From the NCBI GenBank assembly GCA_035529695.1, contig DATKWD010000092.1, positions 1 to 64,000 of the forward strand: a stretch of 64,000 bases of DNA. Reading direction: 5' to 3'. Numbering within the stretch: the first letter of the stretch is position 1; each line of letters starts with the position of its first letter. Source of the DNA: DATKWD01 sp035529695 (lineage in GTDB: Bacteria > Actinomycetota > Acidimicrobiia > Acidimicrobiales > Salinilacustritrichaceae). Below the pieces are notes generated by a model that searched no databases, was not told where the DNA came from, and saw only the letters and a list, made by a program, of their open reading frames with translations. Below are positions 51,823 through 59,790 of this stretch, in pieces. Made by a program: the position numbers and the translations under genes.

Positions 51823-53225
51823 GGATCACGCAGGTCAAGAAACTCGACACGGTCGAGGCGTTTCGAGCACACATCCACGGCCTCGGCGTCGAGATCCCGA
51901 TCGACGACGAAGTCGATCCGGGTGGTGCGCTGTCGACGAGTGTTTCCTTCAGCGACACCTCGGCCGGCGAGGTGACCATTCCGAACCGTTTCGCAGTGCT
52001 GCCGATGGAGGGCTGGGACGGCACCACCGACGGCGAGCCGACCGACCTGGTCCGACGGCGCTGGGGTCGTTTCGCAGCGAGCGAGGCCGGTCTCGTGTGG
52101 GGCGAAGCCACCGCCGTCCGTCCCGACGGTCGCGCCAACCCGAACCAGCTCGTGATCAACGAGCAGACCGTCGACGCGATCAGCGGTCTGCACGACCTGC
52201 TCGACCCAGCGCAGGTCACCGGCCTCCAGCTGACCCATTCGGGGCGCTACTGCCGCCCCGTCGACGCGCCGACGCCTCGGATCGCCTACCGGCATCCGAT
52301 TCTCGACGGGCGAGTCGGTGCGGGGGCCGACCAGGTCTTCACCGACGACGAGCTCGACGAGCTGGTCGAGCAGTACGTCGTCGCGGCGGTGCTGGCCCGG
52401 CAAGCGGGCTTCGACTTCGTCGACGTGAAGCACTGCCACGGCTACTTCCTCCACGAGCTGCTCAGCGCGGTCGATCGAGCTGGCCGCTACGGCGGAGACT
52501 TCGACGGGCGGACCAACTTCTTGCGCTCGGTCGTCGTCGGCATCCGTGACCGGGCGCCGGGCCTCGCGGTGGCCGTGCGGCTCTCGGCATTCGATCTCCG
52601 CCCGTACACCGCCGGCGACGACGGGGTCGGCGTGCCGGACGGTCGGGGTCCGTATCGCTACGCCTTCGGCGGCGACGGCTCGGGTGCCGGCATCGACCTG
52701 ACCGAGACGCACCGGCTGTTCGATCTGTTCACCGAGTTGGGCATCGGTCTGGTGAGCACCACGGCAGGCAGCCCCTACTACAACCCTCACGTGCAACGTC
52801 CGGCCTACTTCCCACCATCGGATGGCTACCAACCGCCCGAGGACCCGCTGGTCGGCGTCGCCCGACAACTCGCAGCGACGCGCGAGCTGACCGAGGCGCA
52901 CCCCGAGGTCACGGTCGTGGGCTCGGGCTATTCGTACGTCCAGGACTGGCTCGGACACGTCGGGCAGGCCGTCGTGGGCGGCGGAGGAGCCGATCTCGTC
53001 GGCCTCGGTCGAATGGTCCTGAGCTACCCGCACCTTCCCGCCGACGTGCTCGCGGGACGTCCGGTCGATCGACGACTCGTCTGCCGGACCTTCAGCGACT
53101 GCACCACCGCACCCCGCAACGGGTTGGTGTCCGGTTGCTTTCCGCTCGACGAGTTCTACAAGGACCATCCCCAACGGGTGGCACTGACGAAGGCGAAGAA
53201 GCAAGCGAAGGCGAGGCTTCGATGA
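51819..53225 (+). CDS. NADH:flavin oxidoreductase, Old Yellow Enzyme family
   Basis: 468 residues, barrel plus extensions. FAVLPMEGWDG (strand 1), LQLTHSGRYCRP, the active-site stretch FDFVDVKHCHGYFLHELLSA, RYGGDFDGRTNF replacing the usual YGGSLENR, and a GLGRMVLSYP phosphate loop. ~45 N-terminal residues precede the barrel, and a C-terminal tail has CRTFSDCTTAPRNG with spaced Cys. Reduces a C=C bond or demethylates/oxidises; specificity unknown. GTG overlaps the aldolase stop; its own stop overlaps ThuA. Confidence 0.85.
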   Translation: MRITQVKKLDTVEAFRAHIHGLGVEIPIDDEVDPGGALSTSVSFSDTSAGEVTIPNRFAVLPMEGWDGTTDGEPTDLVRRRWGRFAASEAGLVWGEATAVRPDGRANPNQLVINEQTVDAISGLHDLLDPAQVTGLQLTHSGRYCRPVDAPTPRIAYRHPILDGRVGAGADQVFTDDELDELVEQYVVAAVLARQAGFDFVDVKHCHGYFLHELLSAVDRAGRYGGDFDGRTNFLRSVVVGIRDRAPGLAVAVRLSAFDLRPYTAGDDGVGVPDGRGPYRYAFGGDGSGAGIDLTETHRLFDLFTELGIGLVSTTAGSPYYNPHVQRPAYFPPSDGYQPPEDPLVGVARQLAATRELTEAHPEVTVVGSGYSYVQDWLGHVGQAVVGGGGADLVGLGRMVLSYPHLPADVLAGRPVDRRLVCRTFSDCTTAPRNGLVSGCFPLDEFYKDHPQRVALTKAKKQAKARLR

Positions 53226-54019
53226 GTCGGTTCTCGGTCCTGGTGTTCCACCGGGCGGTCGGATTCGTGCACCAGTCGATCCCCGACACGGTCGAGGCCA
53301 TCACCACGCTCGGCGCCGACCACGGCTTCGATGTCACCTCGACCGACGACCCGGCGCAGTTCACGCCCGACCTGCTCGGCCTGCATCAGGTGGTTGCGTT
53401 CGCCCACACGAGTGGCGACGTGCTGCCCGAGCCGTCGCAACGCCGAGCGATCGAGGGGTTCATTCGTTCCGGTGGCGGCTTCTTCGGCATCCACGGTGCC
53501 TCGTCGATGGACGCCGACGTGCGGACCGACTGGCCGTGGTTCGTCGAACTTGTGGGAGCGAAGTTCAAGGGGCACACCAATGCCTGCTTCTACTGCGACG
53601 AGCCGCTGGAGATCCCGGGGGTCGCGGCCGGCGGGTCGCTCGACCGTGCGCCCGTCGATGCCGAGTGGTTGGGTGACGACCTGGCCATGGTCTCGTGGGA
53701 GGACGCAGTGCTCCACGTCGAGGACGGGGCGTGCCCGGCGGCCCGTGGGCTCCGCGACGGAGCCACTTATGCCGAGGAGTGGTACGGCTTCGAGGAGAAC
53801 CCCCGCCCGTGGGTCAACGTCGTGGCCACCGTCGACGAGGCGACCTACGAGCCCCACAAGGGGTGGATGGGTGACGATCATCCCGTCATCTGGTGGCGCG
53901 AATTCGACGGCGGTCGAAGTGTCTACAACTCGATGGGCCACGCCAAGGCGAGGTGGCGAGAGAAGTGGTTTCTCGAGTCGGTCCTCGGTGGTATCGAACT
54001 CGCGGCGGGTGCTTCATGA
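53222..54019 (+). CDS. ThuA-like protein
   Basis: 265 residues. ThuA/trehalose-utilisation domain with class I glutamine amidotransferase-like fold: LVFHRAVGFVHQSIPD, VVAFAHTSGDVL, GGGFFGIHGAS, EEWYGFEENPR and HPVIWWREFDGGRSVYNSMGH. In rhizobia ThuA works with a Gfo/Idh/MocA oxidoreductase (ThuB) on 3-keto-trehalose; here such an oxidoreductase is two genes downstream. ATG overlaps the OYE stop (ATGA), and its stop overlaps the next start. A role with a 3-keto sugar is inference from context. Confidence 0.87.
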   Translation: MSRFSVLVFHRAVGFVHQSIPDTVEAITTLGADHGFDVTSTDDPAQFTPDLLGLHQVVAFAHTSGDVLPEPSQRRAIEGFIRSGGGFFGIHGASSMDADVRTDWPWFVELVGAKFKGHTNACFYCDEPLEIPGVAAGGSLDRAPVDAEWLGDDLAMVSWEDAVLHVEDGACPAARGLRDGATYAEEWYGFEENPRPWVNVVATVDEATYEPHKGWMGDDHPVIWWREFDGGRSVYNSMGHAKARWREKWFLESVLGGIELAAGAS

Positions 54020-54780
54020 GGCAGTCCTTCGCCTGGTGGGCGTTCACGCTCGCCAACCCGGATCTGGATCCCGTTGCGTTCCTCCGGTCGGCCAGACAGA
54101 TCGGGATCGATGGCGTCGAGATGTTGCCCGACGAGCTCTGGCCCGTGGCCGGGGAGGCCGGGATCGAACAGGTCACGATCACCGGGCACGACATCGAGGT
54201 CGGGTTCAACGACCGGTCCAACCACGCGGCTCTCGGTGATCGCGTGTCCGAACGGATCTCCTCCGCAGCCGCGAACTCGATCCCGATGGTGATCGTCTTC
54301 TCGGGCAACCGGGGCAACGTCGCCGACGCCGAGGGCATCAGCGCCTGCGTCGACGGGCTCGGGCCCCTCGCCGAGCGAGCGGCAGATGCTGGGGTGACAC
54401 TGATCCTCGAGCTTCTCAACAGCAAGATCGACCATCCCGACTACCACTGTGACCACAGCGCCTGGGGCTTCGAGGTCGCGCGGCGAGTCGGCCACCCTGG
54501 GCTGCGGGTGTTGTTCGACTGCTACCACATGCAGGTGATGGAAGGTGATCTGTTGGCGACCATGAAGGCCGACCTCGACTTGATCGGCCACATCCACACC
54601 GCCGGGGTCCCGGGTCGGCGCGATCTCGACGACCGGCAGGAGGTCAACTGGCCGGGGATCGCAGGCTTCCTCGGTCATCGGGGTTACCAGGGCTGGGTCG
54701 GCCACGAGTTCATGCCGAGGGGCGAACCGCTCGCAGCTCTGGCCCAGGCCCACTCGTTGTTCGCCGAGGACCCGAGATGA
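54016..54780 (+). CDS. Sugar phosphate isomerase/epimerase (xylose isomerase-like TIM barrel)
   Basis: 254 residues. Metal ligands in LILELLNSK (Glu), VLFDCYHMQ (Asp), GHIHTAG (His) and VGHEFMP (Glu), the complete set of this AP-endonuclease-2-like barrel. Members include hydroxypyruvate isomerase, inosose dehydratase, and 3-keto-glycoside epimerases or eliminases that cleave glycosidic bonds. Linked by ATGA overlaps on both sides, so it acts in the same pathway as the ThuA, Gfo/Idh/MocA and GMC proteins. Confidence 0.87.
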   Translation: MRQSFAWWAFTLANPDLDPVAFLRSARQIGIDGVEMLPDELWPVAGEAGIEQVTITGHDIEVGFNDRSNHAALGDRVSERISSAAANSIPMVIVFSGNRGNVADAEGISACVDGLGPLAERAADAGVTLILELLNSKIDHPDYHCDHSAWGFEVARRVGHPGLRVLFDCYHMQVMEGDLLATMKADLDLIGHIHTAGVPGRRDLDDRQEVNWPGIAGFLGHRGYQGWVGHEFMPRGEPLAALAQAHSLFAEDPR

Positions 54781-55658
54781 CCGAGCCGCTCACCGTGGGA
54801 CTCGTTGGCGCCGGGCCGTGGGCGTCGATGGTCCACGCGCCGATGTTCGCGGCCGGGCCCGACACGAGGTTGGCCGGCGTGTGGGCACGCCGCCCCGAGG
54901 CGGCGGCCGAGGTGGCCGAGGCGAATGGGGCCACGGCGGCGGCCTCGATCGACGAGCTGTTCGATCGGTGCGAGGCAGTGGCGTTCGCCGTGCCGCCCGG
55001 CGTCCAGGCCGAGTTGGGGGTGCGGGCCGCGCAGGCCGGCAAGGCCTTGTTCCTCGAGAAGCCGATCGGCGCCGACGCGGCCTCGGCCGAGAGGCTCGTC
55101 GAAGCGATCGAGGTGGCACGGGTCGCGACGTCGGTGCTGTTGTCGTGGCGGTATGCCGAGCCCACCCGCTCGTTCCTCGCCGGTGCGGCCGACTTCGATG
55201 CCATCGGCGCCGTCGGCCGCTTCCTCAGTCCAGGTCTCCTGGGTGGCATGTTCGCCACCCCGTGGCGCCTCGAGCGTGGGGCGCTGCTCGACCTCGGGCC
55301 GCACGTCTTCGACCTGCTCGACGCCGCGCTCGGTCCGGTGGTCGACGTGAGGGCGTCGGGTCGTCTCGACCGGTGGATCTCGGTCGCGCTCGACCACGAC
55401 TCAGGCGTCACGAGCACGGCGTTGATGTCGGGGCACACCGCACCCGATCACTTCCGCTCCGATGTCGAGTTGTTCAGCACCGGTGCGGTGCTGGGGGTCG
55501 ACCTGGCCGCTGCCGTCGGTCCCGAGAGCTTCGCGACCGCCTGTCGCGAGTTCGTCGAGCACGTGCGCCACGGACGGACCAGCCACGACCTCGACGTTCA
55601 CCGTGGACTTCACCTCCAGCGTCTCATCGAGCAGGCCGAGCAGCAGCTGATCCGATGA
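54777..55658 (+). CDS. Gfo/Idh/MocA-family NAD(P)-dependent oxidoreductase
   Basis: 293 residues, somewhat short for the family (usually 330-390). Rossmann GLVGAGPWASMVHAP, the EKP motif in FLEKPIGAD, and a reduced C-terminal sheet domain with LLDLGPHVFDLLD. Oxidises or reduces a sugar-like substrate with NAD(P). Coupled by ATGA overlaps to the isomerase-like gene before and the GMC gene after. Confidence 0.88.
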   Translation: MTEPLTVGLVGAGPWASMVHAPMFAAGPDTRLAGVWARRPEAAAEVAEANGATAAASIDELFDRCEAVAFAVPPGVQAELGVRAAQAGKALFLEKPIGADAASAERLVEAIEVARVATSVLLSWRYAEPTRSFLAGAADFDAIGAVGRFLSPGLLGGMFATPWRLERGALLDLGPHVFDLLDAALGPVVDVRASGRLDRWISVALDHDSGVTSTALMSGHTAPDHFRSDVELFSTGAVLGVDLAAAVGPESFATACREFVEHVRHGRTSHDLDVHRGLHLQRLIEQAEQQLIR

Positions 55659-57742
55659 ACGACATCCACCCGGTCGCCCTGGCTGCCCTGGCTCGGATGG
55701 TGCCCGCCGACGCCGAACATCCATCGGTCGTCGATGCATCGCTGGTGTCGTCGCTCGAAGAACGGGCGCGCGGCTTCCACCGGACGCTCTGGTCCCGATC
55801 CATCGAGCCGGGCTGCGCCGAGCTCGACGCCGAGTCTCGGGCCCGGTATGCAACCGCCTTCGTCCACCTGACCGATGAGCAGCAGGACGCCGTGTTGGGT
55901 GATCTCGAAGCAGGGAATCCCCAGACCGACTGGGCTGGGGTCGATCCCTGGATGTTCGTCAACGCGCTGACCAAGGTGGCGAACGAAGTCTTCTATGCCA
56001 CCCGTCGGTCACCGGCGTGGGCGATGATCGGCTACGACCCCTCGCCTTCACGTGATCCGGGCGCGCCCATCGAGTTCACGCGCGTGACGACCTCGGAGTT
56101 CGGCACCATCAGAGGCAGCTACGACGTCGTGATCGTCGGCGCCGGGGGAGGGGGAGGGATCGCCGCCGGCGTGCTCGCCGAGGCGGGTCTCGACGTGCTG
56201 GTGGTCGAGCGGGGTCACGCGCTGTCGTACGAGGACGTGGGTCGCGACCACCTGGCCAACCATCGGCTCTCGGCGCACGGCCACAACACCGGGCCGGATC
56301 GAGGTGGCGACCCCCGGGTCCGGGTCGACGACAACGGCACCGAGCGGATCATCGACAAGCCGTGGGATGCCGACTGGTCGAACAACGCCATGACCGTCGG
56401 TGGCGGCACTCGCGTGTACCAGGGCATGGCATGGAGGTTCCTGCCCGAGGACTTCGGTCTCGCCAGCCTCTACGGCGTCCCGGAGGGCAGCGCCCTCGCC
56501 GACTGGCCGATCACCTACGAGGAGATCGAGCCGTTCTACACCCGTGCCGAGTGGGAGCTCGGGGTGTGCGGCGACGGCGCTTCGCACCGGGTCCAGGGCA
56601 CACGGAGCCGCCCGTATCCGATGCCCCCGTTCGGACCCGACCCCGAAGCCGAGGCTCTGCTCATCGGGGCGCGGCGGCTCGGCCTGTCGACCGGCCCGGT
56701 CCCGCTGCTCATCAACTCCGAGCCACGCGACGGGCGCGCCGCTTGCGTGGGGTGTGGTGAGTGCGTCGGGTTCGCCTGCCCGTCAGAGGCCAAGAACGGA
56801 TCGTGGAACACGTTGCTCGTACGTGGGCTGGCCACCGGGCGCTGCCAGCTGGTGACGGGCGTACGGGCAACCCATGTCACCACGTCGGCGGGTCGGGTCG
56901 GGGGCGTCGCACTCATCGACTGGGCGACGGGGGAGCGGCGTGACGTGCGCGCTCGGCACGTGGTCGTCGCGGCCGGCGCCATCGAATCGGCCCGGCTGCT
57001 GCTTTCGTCACGGTCCGACGAGCACCCGAGCGGACTCGGGAACGCCACCGATCAGGTTGGCCGTCACCTGCAGAGTCACCAATATGTCGGCGCATTCGGC
57101 GAATTCGACCACGAGGTGATCTCGATGGACGGGCCCGGCGTCACGATCGGCACGTGCGACTGGAACCACGACGTCGATGCAGGCCTCATCGCCGGAGCCA
57201 TGCACAACGAAGTCATCAAGCTGCCCGAGCTGCACCGTTGGTGGGCACTGCCACCGGGCACACCGTCGTGGGGGATCGAGGCGAAGGATGCCATGCGTCG
57301 GCTCTACCGACGGACAGCCCACTTGTACGGCCCGATCCAGGAGATCCCGATGGCCGATTGCCGGGTGACGTTGGCCGACGGGGTGACCGACAAGCACGGC
57401 GCACCGGTTGCGCGGTGGGGCGGGCGCTACCACCCCGATTCGTTGCGCGCCGGGGCCCGTCAGACCGAACGGGCCGAGGAGTGGCTGGCCGAGAGCGGTG
57501 CCCTGCGGACCTGGAGCCAGCCGCCGTACTCGACGTTCATGGCCGGGCAGCACCAGGCCGGCACGTGCCGGATGGGCGACGATCCGGCAACGTCGGTGAG
57601 CGACCGATGGGGAAGGGTTCACGGTCATGACAACCTTTGGGTGATGGACGGCTCGGTCCACGTCACCAACGGCGGCTTCAACCCGGTGCTGACCCTGTCG
57701 GCCCTGGCCTTCCGAGCCGCCGATCATCTCGCCGAGCAGTGA
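55655..57742 (+). CDS. GMC oxidoreductase with fused gluconate-2-dehydrogenase subunit 3-like domain
   Basis: 695 residues. Residues 1-128 look like the small (subunit 3) component of gluconate/glucoside dehydrogenases (HLTDEQQDAVLGDLEAG, WMFVNALTKVANEVFYA). From 157: FAD Rossmann VVIVGAGGGGGIAAG, VGGGTRVYQGMAWR, a Cys-rich loop CVGCGECVGFACPSEAKNGS, QHQAGTCRMG, and NLWVMDGSVHVTNGGFNP with the active-site Asn. Such two-domain proteins oxidise sugar hydroxyls, e.g. glucoside 3-dehydrogenase. No Tat or Sec signal, so probably cytoplasmic. Last gene of the overlapping six-gene set; convergent with the LLM gene. Confidence 0.87.
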   Translation: MNDIHPVALAALARMVPADAEHPSVVDASLVSSLEERARGFHRTLWSRSIEPGCAELDAESRARYATAFVHLTDEQQDAVLGDLEAGNPQTDWAGVDPWMFVNALTKVANEVFYATRRSPAWAMIGYDPSPSRDPGAPIEFTRVTTSEFGTIRGSYDVVIVGAGGGGGIAAGVLAEAGLDVLVVERGHALSYEDVGRDHLANHRLSAHGHNTGPDRGGDPRVRVDDNGTERIIDKPWDADWSNNAMTVGGGTRVYQGMAWRFLPEDFGLASLYGVPEGSALADWPITYEEIEPFYTRAEWELGVCGDGASHRVQGTRSRPYPMPPFGPDPEAEALLIGARRLGLSTGPVPLLINSEPRDGRAACVGCGECVGFACPSEAKNGSWNTLLVRGLATGRCQLVTGVRATHVTTSAGRVGGVALIDWATGERRDVRARHVVVAAGAIESARLLLSSRSDEHPSGLGNATDQVGRHLQSHQYVGAFGEFDHEVISMDGPGVTIGTCDWNHDVDAGLIAGAMHNEVIKLPELHRWWALPPGTPSWGIEAKDAMRRLYRRTAHLYGPIQEIPMADCRVTLADGVTDKHGAPVARWGGRYHPDSLRAGARQTERAEEWLAESGALRTWSQPPYSTFMAGQHQAGTCRMGDDPATSVSDRWGRVHGHDNLWVMDGSVHVTNGGFNPVLTLSALAFRAADHLAEQ

Positions 57743-57758
57743 CCCTGCTCGTGGGATG

Positions 57759-58793
57759 TCAGGCGGTCTTGTAGGCGTCGACGATGGGGGCGAGTTCGGT
57801 GGGGGTGGCCCCGTGGAGGATGACCCCGTCGCATCCGAGCGCGAGTTGATGCTTCACCGCTGCGACGCACTCGTCGGGACTGCCGGTCGCGCTGGGCGCG
57901 AGCCATTCGTCGGGGATGAGCGTCGCGATGTGTTCGAGCTGCTCGGTCGTGGCGGTGCCGTCGATGGCGCCCGAGATACCGCTCACCACGTCGTCGGCGC
58001 GGAAGTGTTCGAGGACAGCGGGGTCCCACCGGTTCGTGTCGACCATGAGGTCGCCGTATCCCTGCAGATAGGTGGCGAGGCGACCGACCGACTTCTTCAG
58101 CCGGAGGTCCCCGGGGAGGTGATCGCCGATGGTGGCGAAACACGACCACACCTTGACCTCGGCAGGATCGCGTCCGGCTTCCTCGGCGCCCCGACGGACG
58201 CTTTCGACGCACCGCTGCGTCGTCTCGTCGGTGAAGTAGGTGTGCAGGACGACCTCGTCGAAGCAGCGACCGCCGAGCTCGAGCGAATGTGGGCCGAACG
58301 CCACCAACCCCATCGGCAGGTGCTCGTCGAGTGCGGCATCGAGGTGCAGGATCGGGTACTTCCCGGCCGGGCCGTCGTGGCCGAACACGACCTCGCCGCG
58401 GAACAGCCGCCGCATGATGTCGACGAAGTCCTCCATCTGCGCCGTCGTGATGTGCTCGATGCCGTAGGCGTCCTGGAGTGGCCGGATGCCGCGCCCGATG
58501 CCGAGCACGAAGCGACCCCCGGTGAGGCTCTGCATGGTCAGCGCGAATCCGGCGGTGACCATCGGGTGGCGGGTGTTGTGGTTCGTCGTCGCTGTCTGGA
58601 TGCGGATGCGGTCGGTCACGGCGCCGGCGGCGCCACAGAGGGTCGCGGCCTCCTTGCGGTTGTAGCGCTCGGAGATGAAGGCGGTGCCGAGCCCCATCGC
58701 TTCGGCTTCGATGACCTCCTGCACGAGGTCGCGCGAGCTGTCGGGCTGGCCGGCGAGGGCGTAGAAGCCGAGTTCGTCGAGTGAACCGGCCAT
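57759..58793 (-). CDS. LLM-class, probably F420-dependent oxidoreductase
   Basis: 344 residues. Luciferase-like barrel: ELGFYALAGQPDSSRDLVQ (short form: GFYALAGQP), GLGTAFISERYNRKEAA, TATTNHNTRHPM, GRFVLGIGRGIRPL and the phosphate loop region near SPDECVAAVKHQL. The fold takes F420 or FMN; the N-terminal features favour the F420-type branch common in actinobacteria, but this is not certain. Starts 1 base after the stop of the upstream thioesterase-like gene, so coupled. Confidence 0.87.
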   Translation of the reverse strand: MAGSLDELGFYALAGQPDSSRDLVQEVIEAEAMGLGTAFISERYNRKEAATLCGAAGAVTDRIRIQTATTNHNTRHPMVTAGFALTMQSLTGGRFVLGIGRGIRPLQDAYGIEHITTAQMEDFVDIMRRLFRGEVVFGHDGPAGKYPILHLDAALDEHLPMGLVAFGPHSLELGGRCFDEVVLHTYFTDETTQRCVESVRRGAEEAGRDPAEVKVWSCFATIGDHLPGDLRLKKSVGRLATYLQGYGDLMVDTNRWDPAVLEHFRADDVVSGISGAIDGTATTEQLEHIATLIPDEWLAPSATGSPDECVAAVKHQLALGCDGVILHGATPTELAPIVDAYKTA

Positions 58794-58794
58794 G

Positions 58795-59721
58795 TCAGCT
58801 CGCCGCCCGAGGTGCGAGGTCGGGGTGGAAGTCGCGTTCGTGCTGCTCGCGGACGTCGGGCGGGATCGACATGGCCTGCCGTCCGACCGTGTCGAAGGCC
58901 AGGTTGATCACCTCGAACGAGCAGAGGAGGTCGCGCCGGTCGAGGTCGTAGGCCCACTGGATCCGGTGGCTGACCTTGTCGCCGAGAGCGAGGTTCGCGC
59001 CGAAGGCCTGGATGCGGTCGCCCCGAGACGGCATCCGCGCCAGGACCATGCGGGTCTCCATCGACGCCCAGCCCATCCGCTCCCCGTTGGGGCCGTCGTG
59101 GAGCATCGGCCCCATCTGACCCTTCAGCGGTTCACCGCCCCAGGTGAGCATCGGTGCCATCGCCACGATGTAGTTGCCTACGTCGTCGCATTCGTCGGCG
59201 CTGACTTCTCGAGGTTCGCGCATGGCGAGATCGCGGTTCACCAGCTCGTCGAGATCGGGTGCCGACGCAGCGGGATCGGCATCGAGGTCGAGGCTGCGTG
59301 TCCGCCCGTGCGCGGGGATCTCGAAGGTCTGCGCGGCGGCGGCTGCGACGACCTCGTCGGGGAACGGCCGGTCACGCGCGACGAGGCGGTGGACGAACGT
59401 GGCGGCGATCTCGTCGCGCTCGGGGTTTCGCAGCTCGTGATAGAGGCGGATCGCGAGCGGGTCGGCACTGACCACACCGCTGCGCACTTCGAGATCGGCT
59501 CCGACCAGCTGCTCGCGATGGTGGCGGGTGTAGGTGTCGGGGATCGAGATCCCGCCGGTCTCGCCGATGCCGAGTCGGGCAGCGAGGGCCTGGCTGCCGG
59601 CCTGCGCGTTCACCCCGTAGAAGCGCACGTTCATGTGCCCCAGGTGATCGATCTGCTCGTCGGTGACCGTGCTCCGGTGGGTCACGATCAGCGGGTCGCC
59701 TGGAACGGCTGCGTTCGACAT
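58795..59721 (-). CDS. Double-hotdog acyl-CoA thioesterase-like protein
   Basis: 308 residues. DHLGHMNVRFYG at ~26-37 is the active-site loop of 4-hydroxybenzoyl-CoA/FcbC-type thioesterases; a second hotdog follows with MGWASMETRMVLARMPSRGDRIQ and VINLAFDTVGRQAMSIP. Hydrolyses an acyl thioester; substrate unknown. ATG has GAGG 7 nt upstream. Cotranscribed with the LLM gene (1-base gap). Separated from the Idh gene by 69 bases with a strong hairpin. Confidence 0.82.
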   Translation of the reverse strand: MSNAAVPGDPLIVTHRSTVTDEQIDHLGHMNVRFYGVNAQAGSQALAARLGIGETGGISIPDTYTRHHREQLVGADLEVRSGVVSADPLAIRLYHELRNPERDEIAATFVHRLVARDRPFPDEVVAAAAAQTFEIPAHGRTRSLDLDADPAASAPDLDELVNRDLAMREPREVSADECDDVGNYIVAMAPMLTWGGEPLKGQMGPMLHDGPNGERMGWASMETRMVLARMPSRGDRIQAFGANLALGDKVSHRIQWAYDLDRRDLLCSFEVINLAFDTVGRQAMSIPPDVREQHERDFHPDLAPRAAS

Positions 59722-59736
59722 CCGCCTACCTCACCA

Positions 59737-59767
59737 GATCGCCGCCGCTCGCGTCGACTCGGCGATC
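59737..59767. terminator. Hairpin downstream of the isocitrate dehydrogenase gene
   Basis: Perfect 8-bp arms GATCGCCG / CGGCGATC with a 15-nt loop; a second small stem GGGCT/AGCCC follows at 59770-59785, next to the Idh stop. No T-tract. Likely separates idh from the thioesterase-LLM unit. Confidence 0.4.
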
Positions 59768-59790
59768 TCAGGGCTTGGTTCAGCCCACCA

